DNA of 64,000 bases from Vandiemenella viatica (lineage: Eukaryota; Arthropoda; Insecta; Orthoptera; Morabidae), in the NCBI GenBank assembly GCA_031002005.1, contig JARYHS010013630.1, positions 31,955,504 to 32,019,503 of the forward strand, in the 5' to 3' direction. Every line of letters begins with the position of its first letter. The first letter of the stretch is position 1. Below, in pieces: positions 1 through 11,064 of the stretch. The notes under the pieces are model-generated. The model made no database searches. It saw only the letters and a program-made list of their open reading frames with translations, and was not told the DNA's origin. The translations under genes were made by a program, and so were the position numbers.

Positions 1-839
1 ATTTTGTGAACATTTAATTATTCTTGTATTTTATGAATTATTAGCAAAGAAAAAATAAAATTTTAAACTAATTATCTGGTAATTAGTCACCACCATTAGG
101 TAATGGAAGTTTTTCAATTTCATTATATTTAAATGGAAACCTCTTTACCCACAGCAAACACTGGCCTTTTTCTTCATTAAACAGGCATATGTATAATTCT
201 GATTATATATTACAGTTACATCTTAATCAAAGTTTTAGAACTTCTGACTCATACTTTCCGATTATTAATCTCTACTAGTTTCTGCATGTGTTTTTTCATG
301 ATATACATTTAATAGTCAGATAAAACATTTTTCAACTAGCTCAAAGCGCTCTGTCTCATCAGACTAATTAACTGGATAGGATGCTTCCAGGAAGTGAAAA
401 TGTACAGAACGAAACATTAGTGAATTACAAACATTTAAAAATCACGAGGAGTTTTTTTTTTTTACTTAAATCCAAGCTCCTCTTCTTGTTGGCAACCAAC
501 CACGCCAGATAAAATTCCAAACATCTAGTGAATCTCATGAGATTGATAATAAAGGTGTCTAATAGAGTATGTCTTGCTACATGCCTGCAGTAGTAATTGT
601 TTCTGAGACATCCGAGAGCTGTCATTGGAAGCGGTCAGCAGCGTTGGAAGGGAGCGTCCATTAATTACGTGAGCACAAATGGGAGAGGGGGGAAGGTCCG
701 ATGAAATCTGATATCTTTCCCACCAGAACTCAGTCGCCAATGCTACCCAACTGGGGGTTACCACATCTCACCAATGCTCACCAAGTAGGAGGGATGTTCC
801 AGATTTCGATAAAGCTGCTGACGTAATTGTGCGTTGCAG
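1..839 (+). other. Upstream intron sequence of the TRPA gene
   Basis: AT-rich DNA without a convincing coding region. It is inferred to be the intron before the channel exon, because the exon begins at an AG acceptor and the reading frame has a stop (TGA, 819-821) just upstream. A branch-point-like CTGAC lies at 818-822. The pyrimidine tract before the acceptor is weak. No repeat was recognised here. Confidence 0.5.
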
Positions 840-2033
840 TGGGCCGCCGTCAAGTGGCTGTTCTGGGCCAACCTGGCGCTGTACCTGTCGTTCGTGGCGG
901 TGCTCACCTGCTACGTGCTGTTCGCGCTGCCGCCGCGCCGCGCCTGCGCGCTCGAGTCAGCCTCCGCCGGCGTCAGCGCCGCCCTGTGGCTGCTGCTGAC
1001 GCTGCTGACGCTCAGGGAGGCTGCGCAGCTGTGCTGGTGGCCGCGGCGCTACCTGCGCAGCGCCGAGAACTGCCTCGAGGTGTTCTGCATCGCGTCTACA
1101 CTGGTGCTGCTGCTGCCAGGAGTCCTCGAGGACAGCGGACACACTCTCCAGCTGGCCGCCATAGTGCTGTTCTCCGCCTGGGTCGAACTGCTGCTGCTTC
1201 TCGGTCGAGTGCCCGAGCTGTCGACTCACATCCAGATGGTGAAGACCGTCTCGAGGACCTACCTCACATTCCTACTCTCCTACTTGTGCGTCATCATCGC
1301 CTTCGCGCTTTGCTTCTACATCTGCTTTGAGATGCCAAACGACTGCAGCATTGGCAGCGCCAATGTATCGCGTTCTATCTTCGACACGATAATAAGGGCC
1401 ACTGGAGAGCTGGACACGGACAGTCTCGACTTCACTCTGCTGCCGGTAGCCAGTCGCGTTCTGTTTCTAGTGTTTGTGTTCCTCGTAACGACCGTCCTAG
1501 TCAACTTACTGAACGCTCTGGCAATCAGCAACACGCGAATGATATTACGCGAGGCCAAGTTGCGAGTGCACGAAACCCGTACCGAGCTGATATACTTTAT
1601 AGAGATCGTATTACTCAAGCTGAAACGTTTCAAACGGTTGCGAAAGTTCTACGATAGTGCGAGGCTGTTTTCTGTTCTGAAAAAAGATATGAAGATTGTT
1701 GTAGCTATGAGAATTGACAAAGAAACGAAAAAACGACTGAAAAGGTCTGAAAAAATTACTCTGCCTATAGAAAGAGGTCCAGAGAACGAGAATACGAGTA
1801 AAATGGTTCTAGGGTTTTCTGAGTACGGAGAAAAAGGTGACGCCAAATATTACTATTCACTGGGCAGATTCAGTAATTGCAGGCTTGAAGAGGAAGTTAT
1901 TGTGGAAACAAGGAACTTACTATTAAAGAACAGTTTGGTCCAGAATGATGAGCAGAGTTTTGGTCAGAAGACGACAATGGACGATGACCACGAAGAAAGC
2001 TCTGAATCTGATATAAAATTCAGATACGTCTAG
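840..2033 (+). CDS. TRPA-subfamily cation channel, last coding exon (painless/pyrexia-like)
   Basis: This exon encodes the transmembrane part and C-terminus of a TRP channel, 397 residues from a Trp codon at 840 to TAG at 2031-2033. Six hydrophobic segments are visible: S1 near residues 6-28, S2 40-62, S3 76-92, S4 102-120, S5 134-160 and S6 205-230. The pore region carries ATGELD between S5 and S6, like the TGE pore signature of TRPA channels. S6 is followed by NLLNALAIS and a basic, helical C-terminal region with an acidic end. TRPA channels are plasma-membrane sensors of heat and irritants, normally with N-terminal ankyrin repeats; none are here, so those exons must lie to the left. I start at the acceptor AG (838-839) because no ATG fits and a stop precedes it. 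Painless or pyrexia fits better than TrpA1, but I cannot separate them without an alignment. The first 450 bp are much more GC-rich than the rest. Confidence 0.88.
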   Translation, partial: WAAVKWLFWANLALYLSFVAVLTCYVLFALPPRRACALESASAGVSAALWLLLTLLTLREAAQLCWWPRRYLRSAENCLEVFCIASTLVLLLPGVLEDSGHTLQLAAIVLFSAWVELLLLLGRVPELSTHIQMVKTVSRTYLTFLLSYLCVIIAFALCFYICFEMPNDCSIGSANVSRSIFDTIIRATGELDTDSLDFTLLPVASRVLFLVFVFLVTTVLVNLLNALAISNTRMILREAKLRVHETRTELIYFIEIVLLKLKRFKRLRKFYDSARLFSVLKKDMKIVVAMRIDKETKKRLKRSEKITLPIERGPENENTSKMVLGFSEYGEKGDAKYYYSLGRFSNCRLEEEVIVETRNLLLKNSLVQNDEQSFGQKTTMDDDHEESSESDIKFRYV

Positions 2034-2694
2034 GTCCACGAGTCAGACAAGTAATTAGAACAGATATACTGTTTTAGCGGAGATTATTACAGGACGCTTC
2101 GTTATTTAGACTGATATTGGTAAGCGTGTTACTCATACGGCGTCTGACGTCGTTTTGCTGGGATTCGCGTAGGTAAAGCTTCGCGTTCTCTTTACATAGT
2201 GGAGGTGGTCTCGCTTTATTCCAGGCTGAATGGACTGGACATTCAGCCTAGAGGTAAAATCCGACCGTCGCATCAAAATATATAATGATCGTAGATTTAT
2301 TTAATTTTAAACAAAAATCATTTTTTATGAATCAGGTGTTATTGCGTCAAACAATAACGCACCTATAATCTGACAACAAGAGAGCAAAAGAACGGTGGTA
2401 AATTGGGATCGAATTTCACTAAGATACAAGAAATCATGTAAGCAATGTTGAGCGATCATAGGTGAATATTTTGACACTGATGTTTCAATGATTAGTTGAC
2501 TGTGCTCTAATTACCGTTGTGTATTACAAATGAACTGTTAAAGATTATGAATCTATTGTAGTAAGTTGGAAGTATAAACGAAAAAGTGCCTTATCATTAT
2601 TCGAAATTGAGTATATGCTTTTATAGCAATTTCCATAAATACCTATATGAATTTTGACTTTAAAATTCTTTCGCTGTTTTTGGTAAATTCTTTA
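2034..2694 (+). other. Probable 3' UTR and downstream sequence of the TRPA gene
   Basis: AT-rich sequence after the channel stop codon. I saw no AATAAA before about 2700; the first one, at 2760-2765, lies inside an old LINE fragment, so either the transcript uses a variant signal or the LINE supplies the poly(A) site. This is inference only. Confidence 0.35.
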
Positions 2695-2866
2695 CTACAA
2701 CCCTCGATAATTTATTCTAGTCTCTGATTTACTTACCTTTCCCATTCCTTTATGTCTAAAATAAAGAGATAGTTTATGCTCCTGGTCAACTCTTCCCTTC
2801 CACATGCTATTCCCAATTCTTTTCCGCATATTCGCCCAGGCTTCATTGCCAATCAGCGGTGGCTCG
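2695..2866 (-). mobile_element. Degenerate LINE-A fragment (3' coding region)
   Basis: Aligns by eye with the region 49090-49255 of the better-preserved LINE-A copy, in the same orientation. Shared landmarks are the blocks TTCCCTTCCA and GCTTCATTGCC against GCCTCATCGCC, in the same order. Many indels show an old insertion. It lies less than 700 bp from the channel gene's stop codon. Confidence 0.6.
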
Positions 2867-2925
2867 TGGATAGGTACTGTGGAACTACTGCACCCCGTAC
2901 ACCTCCATTCAAAATTATATAAACT

Positions 2926-3178
2926 ATTTTTTTTTTTTACGTATGACTTTACGCCTCGTCGACGTCAAGATCATTAGAGGCGGGATGGGATTGGGGACAG
3001 AGAACGGGTAGGAATTCGGCCATGACCTTTTTGAAGGAAGCATCCCGGCATTCGCCTGAAGAGATTTGGGGAAACCATGGAAAACCCAAATCTGGATGCC
3101 CGGACAGGGATTCGAACCGGTGTCCTCCCGATGCGAGGCCAGAACGTTAACCGTTCACCCACCAAGCTCGGTCTCCGT
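2926..3178 (-). mobile_element. tRNA-derived SINE, full length
   Basis: Read on the minus strand it starts with a tRNA-like head near 3178. An A-box-like segment lies at 3151-3168 and a B box GGTTCGAATCC is complementary to 3111-3121. The body contains the family landmark GGTTTTCCATGGTTTCC and the end GACGTCGACGAGGCG. The tail is poly(A), seen as T's at 2927-2938. Other members are at 4005, 10687, 23712, 41698 and 56865. I could not define a target-site duplication. Confidence 0.82.
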
Positions 3179-4004
3179 ACTAATAAATACAAAGAGGTTT
3201 CCCCCCCCCCCCCTATTCTCTAATTGTAATGGAGGTATATAGTTAATCATTAACTTAATGCCAGCTATCACCACCTCGTTCATGAATAATAGCCATGAAA
3301 CGTAAAAAAAGGTACAAAAAATTTTTGGTATGGAACTGAACTAGCGACAGCGCAAACACGGCAGTTAACCATTATGCGCATGCGCTCGTTTCCAACTCTG
3401 AAATGCGCAGAATGGCTAAATGCCCGACACTGTTGGTATCATAGTTCCTATAGAACAATTTTTGTATTTTTAAAATTATTTTTCGTTTACAAGTGGGTGA
3501 TTTATGGAATTAAGTTTAATAATTAATTATATATCTCCATTGAATTAGAAAAAAATTCTGAAGTGAAATTCCAAAATAACTGATACACTAGCACTATAGA
3601 TTTCGCAATGCCTTTTTGTACAGGGCGAGTAAAGGTTTCTAGAAACTATTGCGTGTTAAGGTGAAATGTTATTTATACTCCAAAATCACGACAGATCATC
3701 TATTTTTTCTAATATGTCACTATGTGATACACTTATAATTGCTTTTTATACCGTTAATTATATAAACGAAATCTTTTATTTGTAACAATTTTGTGTGTGC
3801 TGCGGTGGAAACCGGAGGTTCGGCTTTCGTAAAGGTATAGTCTCTGCGCATATTGCAGTATAAAATTGTATTTCTAATTCCATATTCATATCTTGAAATA
3901 ATTTGAACAACAATCTCTCCACAGAAAGGTATATCCGATAGTTAATTCTCATTTTATTATTATTGAGTCTCGTAAATACATTTATATAATATGTATAATT
4001 TTAT
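3179..4004. other. No recognised feature
   Basis: AT-rich intergenic DNA with a run of C's at about 3201-3211. No ORF, repeat terminus or RNA gene was recognised. Confidence 0.5.
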
Positions 4005-4209
4005 TCGAGGGTGGTATGTGCGGTAACGCTCTGGCCTCGCATTCAGTTGAAAGACCCCATCAGGACATCAAGTCTTCGGTTTTCCAAAAATCACTCCAGG
4101 TGTATGCCTGGATGGTTCCTTCAAAAGTCCATGTCCTTCACGTTCCTTGCTCCCAACCATTTCCAGTCTCTAATGACCTCTACTAGGCGTAAAGCCATAA
4201 AAATATAAT
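4005..4209 (+). mobile_element. tRNA-derived SINE with damaged B box
   Basis: Same family as 10687-10908. The A-box region (GAGGGTGGTATGTGCGG) and the body (GGTTTTCC, CACTCCAGG, GCCTGGATGGTTCCTTC) are recognisable, and it ends AGGCGTAAAGCCAT plus an A-rich tail. The B box segment expected near 4055-4070 is lost or scrambled, so pol III transcription is unlikely. It abuts the Helitron end at 4214. Confidence 0.7.
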
Positions 4210-4213
4210 AAAA

Positions 4214-4930
4214 CTAGCTGTTACCTGCGACTTCGTACTCGCGGACTTAGAATTTGATTGCTAGAATTAGATATACAAAGCTGAAAGTTACCTAAGATAT
4301 GTCCCAAATAACACCGAGTTGGCATAATATGACGGGAACGCCATCGATATACCATTCTACCGTCGAACCTGTCTCATGACTAAAACTGTATTCATACGGG
4401 AAAAAAGTATCCTAAAGTATTTCCTTGTCATCGGTATACACAAATAGTCGTCAAAACGTAACAAAATGACGGAGACTTACTTTACCATATATAACATTAT
4501 TAGTTTAGATCAGACACAAACTGCCTGTGGAACCAGTATACCGTGAATAAAGTAAACGCTTAATGCACTGTTCTACTGCCTACGATTTGCCGCGCATTCA
4601 AGCTCTGAATTTATGGGACCTACATTTCAACATGGTATCCTTACTACAAAATCCCAGGATTGGCTCAAACTATGAAAAATAATTCTTAAAAAACTTTGCT
4701 CCCAGTGGGGTTAGAAGCAGAAGTCTCACAGGAAATTTCTTATGAATCAAGCACCTTACCCACTGCGCTACTTATCTATCCAGAACATAGTAATCTATGT
4801 CCATCCTAATGTCAAATAGCATCTCCTTGTCAAATTTCATCACGATTGGATTAGCCATTTAGCTCAAGAAACGTAACAAACAGAAAAACAGTCAGTTACT
4901 TTCGCATTTATACTGTAATATTAGTATAGA
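4214..4930 (-). mobile_element. Non-autonomous Helitron, complete ends
   Basis: On the minus strand it begins A|TC at 4930 (TCTATACTAATATTAC, then a GTTTGTTACG motif), a typical insect Helitron 5' end. It finishes with a hairpin (GCGA...TCGC), about 12 bases, then CTAG|T at 4217-4214. It is 717 bp and has no Rep or helicase coding. A tRNA-like segment lies inside (minus strand, about 4775-4690, containing GCGCAGTGGGTAAGGTGC), probably an older SINE picked up or inserted. Ends and A/T flanks are seen directly; the family assignment is from known terminus structure. Confidence 0.75.
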
Positions 4931-6694
4931 TTTTAGCTTCACTGAAACGCTATAGTTTCAGCTTTATTTTGGCTTAGAAAAGAAATTGTACAAGTTTATA
5001 TCCATTAGGTTTAAATTATTACCACAGTGGATATTTTGTATATTCTTATCTTGATATTTTATAGTTTTTTTTCCCCGTAATGACATCCTCGCATTCAAAA
5101 GAAATAGAGTGAACTTCAATAGCTAAAATTTTCACTACTGTCTCTTCATGAGAAAGTTATATTTAAGAAAAGAGGACGTTGAACTCAGAATGTTATTGTT
5201 AAAACAACCTTTTTGATTTCACAATAACTACGAATAGGTAAGCCTATATTTTCAAAGCAGTTTCCCCGCTAATTTTAGTGACCAACGGCCACTGTTACCA
5301 ATAGATGCTTTTACACACTCCCAGCACTCTCTTTACTGTCCAATGACTCCCATCCCAACTCCTTCATAATACTCGTTACTGATTGTGTCTGACTGAACTG
5401 TTGGCTGCTCATTTGCGCTTTGATATGACGATAAATGTATGCTGCTTTTGGAGGAACTAAATATAATTGTGAACAAAAATTTGAAAACCATAGAATACCG
5501 TTGCTTATAATTAAAGTGGTTTCACAGAAAGCCTTCAGAATTTAAATACCTTTGTCAATTTAAGATTGTGATACATTGATTTTTTATACAAAAATATCTA
5601 GCAATAAAAAATTTTATATTGATTTCCAAAGTGCTTTTGAAACATGTTACTGAAGAGCTCATTGATTTTGTTTAACTGTCAAACCGAACATTAAGGAATC
5701 CATTCCCTCACGTTGCTGCCATATCTTTTCCTTGGATACAATTCTGTTACTCCTAGGTAGGTTTTCCGTAGCAATTTAGAAGAAACCTTTGATGTTTCCT
5801 TATACATTCATATTTAGAAACAAAACAACCCAACTGCCAGTGCCAGTTTTTAGACTAAATGTTTCAAGGCGTTCCTGCTGACCTAATTTCACTACACAGA
5901 CCCATAATCTAACATTAACCCAAGTTATATAGGGTAAACTCGTCTAACTTTTGGCACCTTGTCCTGCCCCACACGAACATAATTGGTGTTTGAAGTGCTC
6001 GTTCCCAAAATCTAACCAAATCTCAAAATTTTGTAAACTTATCTCAGTCTAACAGACCTCATTAGTAGTGCTTAATTAATCAAACATTTGTCGTGGGTGG
6101 TGTGGTAAAACCGAACCTACGTTTTCTCCAAGTGACTGCCTAGTGACTTCCCACTTTTTTTTCTTTTATAGTTTTTGTGTCTGTCTCATGCCACCAAATT
6201 TTTATGGCTGCCTGTCCGCCTATGATTAGTGTTTGCTTCTGTTTACTTGCCGTCAATATGTTTATATGCATCGGTTTATCCATAACTTTTCCTATTCTCC
6301 GCATTCAAACCATTCATGGAAATTATAACATGGTGTTTTATCGAATAATGTGTGATATATAAATCTCGCCACCTCACGTGGCATCAGTCATTTTTTCTGA
6401 TCTACAAAGTCAAATTTAAAGTGGGAGATCAAGTCAGAATCGGAAGATGCAAAGAGCAATTTGGTAATTGGTGCATGGTAAAATGATCTACAGAAAGGTA
6501 CGAATAACCTACCCCGCCATTATCTTACTTCAGTAATATGAAGGAAACAAAATTTGGGATGGGTTTTATTGTCTTCATGTGCGTAGTCGGTTACTGTGGA
6601 GGATGTTGACTCTCAGTGGAAACGTCTGGGAAGACGAGCCTCACCCAGTGTGACAGTGTAATGTTGTAAGTGCGTGTGTGTTCAGTGTTGCGGA
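4931..6694. other. No recognised feature
   Basis: AT-rich intergenic DNA. Small open frames, the longest being 61 codons at 6177-6362, look like chance. Confidence 0.5.
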
Positions 6695-6965
6695 TGAGAG
6701 AATAAAGAGGGCGAAATCCGGCGCCAGTCCATTCAGACACCGAGGGGATGCACCAGGTTTAAAGTCCCTATCCGAAGGACAAATCATCATCTACAATGTC
6801 GTAAGGCCTCTCTCCATAAGCTCTCTGGAAATGTTTTGGATTTAAACGATGATTTGGTGCACTGTCTAGTGATTAGGCGGCCAATTTCTTCCTCAACCAG
6901 GACTCAAATCAGCTAACCCCGTGTCAGCGTCGACACCATCACGGTGCCGCAGCAAAATGAGCGAG
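6695..6965 (-). repeat. Possible tRNA-derived SINE-like repeat
   Basis: More GC-rich than its surroundings. On the minus strand it contains TAGCTGATTTGAGTCCTGG, which resembles a decayed pol III promoter, then a body with GGGACTTTAAACCTGGTG as seen in some invertebrate SINE tails. There is no second copy in the window, so this stays tentative. Confidence 0.3.
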
Positions 6966-7147
6966 GCTTACTATAGGATTAAAATTAACTAAACACCAAC
7001 GCAAATTTATTGTTGGAAATATCGTAAGAATTAAGTGCCTAATTCTTGATAAATCGTACACTATTGGTTAAGTACCGAAGAATAATTAAATTCATAAAGT
7101 ATTTAAACGATATATTTTGTTAGTCCCTGAACATCTACCTATCTACA

Positions 7148-7562
7148 TCTATATATTGCAAATGAGAAAGTTTGGGTGTATGTTTGGATGTACTGTCGGC
7201 CTCACGCCTTAAAACCTCAACAGATTTAAATTAAATTTGGCACGAAGTTGGTAAATTGTGTGCGAAGTGACATAGGATAGTTTTTATTCAGCAAAAAGGA
7301 ATAGTTTCTTTAGAAATTTCCATTATAAATTCGCAAATTCCAAAGAGTTTCCTACTTCTTATTCGGCAGTGCCACGTTTACTCTTTGCCTTATATGTACA
7401 TCAGAAACACTTCTTTTCAGAAATAAAAGCATAAAGCTTCTTAAATTAGCATGTATGCGTTTAGTTTAAAAGCGCTAAAACTGATGCACTTGACAAATAA
7501 TAGTTAGGAAGCAGGTAATATAAATCTCTACTTAAACTTTATTTATTTTTTAAATAGTACTG
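7148..7562 (+). repeat. Helitron-like 5' end and left part of an interrupted repeat
   Basis: Starts A|TCTATATATTGC followed by a GTTTGGGTGTATGTTTGG stretch and CCTCACGCC, the usual layout of an insect Helitron 5' end. Its right part (about 7440-7562) resembles 20430-20560 and continues after the RTE LINE at 8355. No matching 3' end was found. Confidence 0.4.
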
Positions 7563-8354
7563 TTTCATGTGGCATAAGTGTTCAGGGGAAAAAAATCAGT
7601 ATGCTACGATTTGCTGATGACATTGTCTTGTGAGCAGAAAGGGCTGAGGATATTGAGAAGTTACTGAGTGGCATGAACAAAATACTGAGGGCAGATTTTG
7701 GACTGAAATTTAATCAAATCAAGACAAAAGAGATTAAATGTAGCAGAAATGATAGATTAAATATGAAAGTAGGATCGGATGCAATAGGAGAAATAAGTGA
7801 TTTCTGTTATTTGGGAAGTAAAATTACAACCGCTGGCCGAAGCAGAAATGATGTTAAAAGCAGAATAGCACTAGCAAAAAGAGCCTTCATAAAAAGAAAT
7901 CATTTAGTTTCAAATATTGATTTAGGAATTAGAAAGAACTTTTTAAAACTCTATATCTGGAGCACAGCACTTTAAGGTAGTGAAACATGGAATACCTGAA
8001 AGAAAGAAAATTGAAGCATTTTAAATGTGGTGCTACAGAAGAATGCTGAAAATTAAGTGGACAGACAAAGTACGAAATGAACGAGTTTTAGAAATGATGG
8101 GTCAGGAAAGAAGTTTGTGGAAGTAGCTTATAGAAAGAAGAGACAGGCTGGTAGGTCATATTTTGAGACATGCTGGATTGGTTAATTTGCTGATGGAGGC
8201 TACAGTCGAAGGAAGACAGAGACTAGAATATATGAAACAGATAACTGAGGATGTGCGTTGTAAGGTACATGCAGAGATGATAAGGTTGACACAAGATAGG
8301 AAGGGATGGTGGATTGCATCAAACCAGTCGAAAGACTGATGACAGAAAAAAAAC
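7563..8354 (+). mobile_element. RTE-clade LINE, 5'-truncated and broken
   Basis: Matches 53660-54490 of the better RTE copy. It encodes part of the reverse transcriptase C-terminal half: MLRFADDIVL (motif C), then the block at 7673-7975 containing FCYLGSKITT, then the WSTAL region. It has a stop right after FADDIVL, frameshifts and further stops, so it is dead. The 3' end (CAGTCGAAAGACTGATGACAG plus A's) is the short RTE-type end that follows the ORF directly. The paralogous sequence at 20530-20570 lacks the LINE and shows the pre-insertion site. Confidence 0.82.
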
Positions 8355-8530
8355 CTTGTCACGAAGAGACGTCTTCAGTGCGTACATGTAATAGTATAAT
8401 ACCTGAGGAATCAACCGTAATTCCGGTCGTAATATATGCGTCATAATATATGTGGAAAATCAAAACTTGAAAAAAATGTACAATACTAGGGGTATACCAG
8501 CACAAAAGTCGGTTCACTAATAGTGATAAA
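8355..8530 (+). repeat. Right part of interrupted repeat, paralogous to 20565-20700
   Basis: Shares ordered blocks with 20565-20700: GACGTCTTCAG against GATGTCTTCAG, CCGTAATT, ATATATG, and an AACTTGAAAAAA block. Together with 7440-7562 it forms the repeat that the RTE LINE entered. Confidence 0.55.
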
Positions 8531-8941
8531 ATGGTCACGTGCGAAATATTTTTTGTATATTCATGACAAATATGGAACGGCTTCGATTCCAACTGAGTTC
8601 AATTTATTGCCCCTTTTCTTTTTCTACTATACGCTTTCTGTAATATTACAAATTATTTTTACCAAAATTTAAAACTTAACAGAAGATAACTAACGCTTTG
8701 TTGTATTTTGTCCAAAATTTTAGTAGAAATCTATTCAAATAGTAGCCCATGATAAATAAAACTGTATTTTGCTTACTGTTCAATATTCTGCAATTAACTA
8801 TTAAATCCTTCACTTAAAACTATGTATTCAATGGTCTCAGATAGAAACTTTTTGTTTCAAGAATCCAAATTAGGAGTAGTTTACATCGCGACACACGTTG
8901 TCACTAATACAGCGCTTATGAAGCAGCTTATTTATTACTAA
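8531..8941. other. No recognised feature
   Basis: AT-rich DNA between the repeat above and the Helitron terminus at 8942. Nothing recognised. Confidence 0.5.
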
Positions 8942-8971
8942 CTAGCCCCAAACCCCGTCAAAAATGACGGG
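8942..8971 (-). mobile_element. Helitron 3' terminus
   Basis: Minus-strand end with a perfect hairpin (CCCGTCA/TGACGGG, 8954-8960 and 8965-8971), then about 12 bases to CTAG (8942-8945), followed by T. The hairpin core is shared with the Helitron end at 51679-51706, so both belong to one terminus family. The 5' end was not located; the tandem units to the right may be its body. Confidence 0.6.
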
Positions 8972-9009
8972 CTTAACGGAGTGTTATAGTAATTTATTTC
9001 CCTCCACTT

Positions 9010-9555
9010 GCCTAACTAAATAGAATTGTTGTAAAATAAAGCTCATTGTAATTTATCGTCCTTTGTGCTGTCGCAAAAATCTTCAATTGTCAACTTGGTC
9101 CAAGTTGCATTTCAGTCTAACCACAATCGCCGCTAATGTTGCCGCTAGTAAAGCAAAGCTTCAATCACACGCGAATTAATACAGTACTGTATCGCATGTC
9201 AGTGTCATCATGCATCGCGATATGAACTTGATTCCAAGTCTTCACAGGTTCTCACATCTTTCTTTCTTATTACCTGTGATGAAAATCGATATTTTAACGG
9301 CTGAGACAGCTTACATTGCCTGAAATAATGACCCCAGTGAAAATGTAGGATGCTAAAAATAAATCTTAACAACTTATGCATTACCACATAATATTTAATT
9401 ATGGTTTAGGCCACATAGAACGCGATTACTCTTGAACTTCTTTCGTTTAAACCATGTAATGATTTCCGTAAATAAAAAAAAACCTGATAATTAATATGCC
9501 AATTTAAACTAAATACATACTTTTCTTTAAGTGTTCTGACAATTTCTTAGCAATT
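9010..9555 (+). repeat. 546-bp tandem unit 1
   Basis: The start GCCTAACTAAATAGAATTGT recurs at 9556 (GCTTAACTAAATAGAATTGT), giving a period of 546 bp. Later blocks of the unit (AAAATAAATCTTAACAAC, CATACTTTTCTTTAAGTG) recur around 10985 and 19600. The unit is diverged and non-coding. It provides the uninterrupted reference for the insertion sites in unit 2. Confidence 0.65.
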
Positions 9556-9788
9556 GCTTAACTAAATAGAATTGTTATAAAATAAAATTCAATGTAATTC
9601 CTCGTGCCTTGCGCTGAAACAAAAAGTTTCTGTTTCCATCCGGGACCAGGTTGCATTTCAACTTAACCACAAATACTAATTTACACTTGTCGCCAGAAAA
9701 ACAATACCTCAGTCTCACGCATATTAATACATGTACTCTATCGCATTTCAGTGGCAATAATGCATTACTATATAAATCTGGTCTCTAG
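9556..9788 (+). repeat. 546-bp tandem unit 2, first part
   Basis: Direct repeat of 9010-9245. It is cut by the inverted-repeat element at 9789 and continues after it at 10592. Confidence 0.65.
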
Positions 9789-10591
9789 CGTAATCACTGG
9801 GGCTCATAAAGGAATTGTCCTTTTGGTCTGAAAATTGTTATACACGTTCGATAGATTAATGTGTGTAGCGCTTAGATCTATAAAATATATTCATACCTTG
9901 CAAACTTCACTCAAAAAGTGAGGTAATGCGAGCTACTGGGAGAAGCTATATAGCTAAGTATAATGATCTTGCACACGTTCTTTGAACGATACTATTCGGG
10001 AATATGTTGCTATCACAGCCATAAAAAATATAAATATGGCACAAATTACACACACAAAAACTGCAACAACTTTGAACCGTTAGCGAACGAAGGAAATTAG
10101 TTTTCATAGTTGGAATGCAACCTGTCCCAAACTGGCGTTTGGTTCTTGTTGTTATAGCATAATTCTCTAGAAATTTGGGTATATTAAATATTACTGTGAC
10201 TATACAATAAATTCTTGTATGAAGTGAATTATTATAACTACATACGGCGCAGGAATATATTCATATTCTGTCAAGAAACATTGCCAGCGTTTTTACACTT
10301 GTTGCTGTAGAGTGCAGATGCTATCTTTGACGTGAAGTGAAACGGCGATTTTCTGTTGTGTTAATTCGTAATTTTCATGTTGCTTCACGTCTAACGTAGT
10401 TTCATTTTGCTTTCATGTACACTTTTCTTAAAAGGTATGAGCACAGGAAAGTATGTGGTAAATTTCAAACGAATAGCACAATTCTTTCGTACCTCGTTCT
10501 TATTTTACCATAGCCAGTAATATCACCCAACGAACGTGTGGAACAGTTTTCAGACCAAAACGACAATTCCTTGATGAGTCCCTATCATTAC
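9789..10591. mobile_element. Inverted-repeat DNA element, about 0.8 kb
   Basis: Arms of about 62 bp at 9789-9850 and 10531-10591 are reverse complements with roughly 80-85% identity by eye; the core shared block is GGAATTGTC(C/G)TTTTGGTCTG. There is no transposase ORF inside, so it is non-autonomous. The superfamily is not clear from the ends, and a clean target duplication was not identified. Confidence 0.65.
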
Positions 10592-11034
10592 ACAACAACC
10601 TAAATTTGATCAAAAATCTTCAACAAAAAGGAAAGGTATAAAACAAAAAATCTCCAACGTGATTCAGACCGATATTACAACGTTCGTACCGAGCTTGGTG
10701 GTGTAACGGATAGCGTTCTGGCTTCGCATTCGAGAGGACGGCGGTTCGAATCCCCACCCGGGCATCCAGATTTGGGTTTTCCATGGTTTCCCAAATCACT
10801 CCAGGCAAATGCCGGGATGCTTCCTTAAAAAGGCAATGGCCGAATTCCTTCCCTTTCCCTTCTTTAAAGACCTCGCTGTTGAGAGACGTAAAGCAGTTAA
10901 AACAAAAATACAACGTTCGAATAGTTGACATAGTTACACAATGCGGAAATAATAGCCTCAGTAATATTACTCAGTGAAAGCAAAGAAGATTAAAATAAAT
11001 CTGATAAACTTACATTATGCCACGTAATCTTATA
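10592..11034 (+). repeat. 546-bp tandem unit 2, continued
   Basis: Aligns with 9220-9385 of unit 1: GTGATT...ATCGATATT-like block, then AAAATAAATCT and CCACGTAAT against CCACATAAT. It is interrupted by the SINE at 10687-10908 and then by the Helitron at 11035; the alignment resumes at 19257. Confidence 0.6.
10687..10908 (+). mobile_element. tRNA-derived SINE, full length with target duplication
   Basis: Starts GAGCTTGGTGGTGTAACGG (A-box region), with a B box GGTTCGAATCC at 10743-10753, then the body landmark GGTTTTCCATGGTTTCCC and an A-rich tail. It is flanked by the direct repeat TACAACGTTCG at 10676-10686 and 10909-10919. This is the best-preserved member in the window and the reference for the family. 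Confidence 0.9.
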
Positions 11035-11064
11035 TCTTATATATATATAAAAATAGACGTGTTT

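Noticed and set aside
827..1330. 167-codon frame overlapping the TRPA exon
   Set aside because: Alanine/arginine-rich shadow frame in GC-rich DNA. The overlapping frame has clear channel segments.
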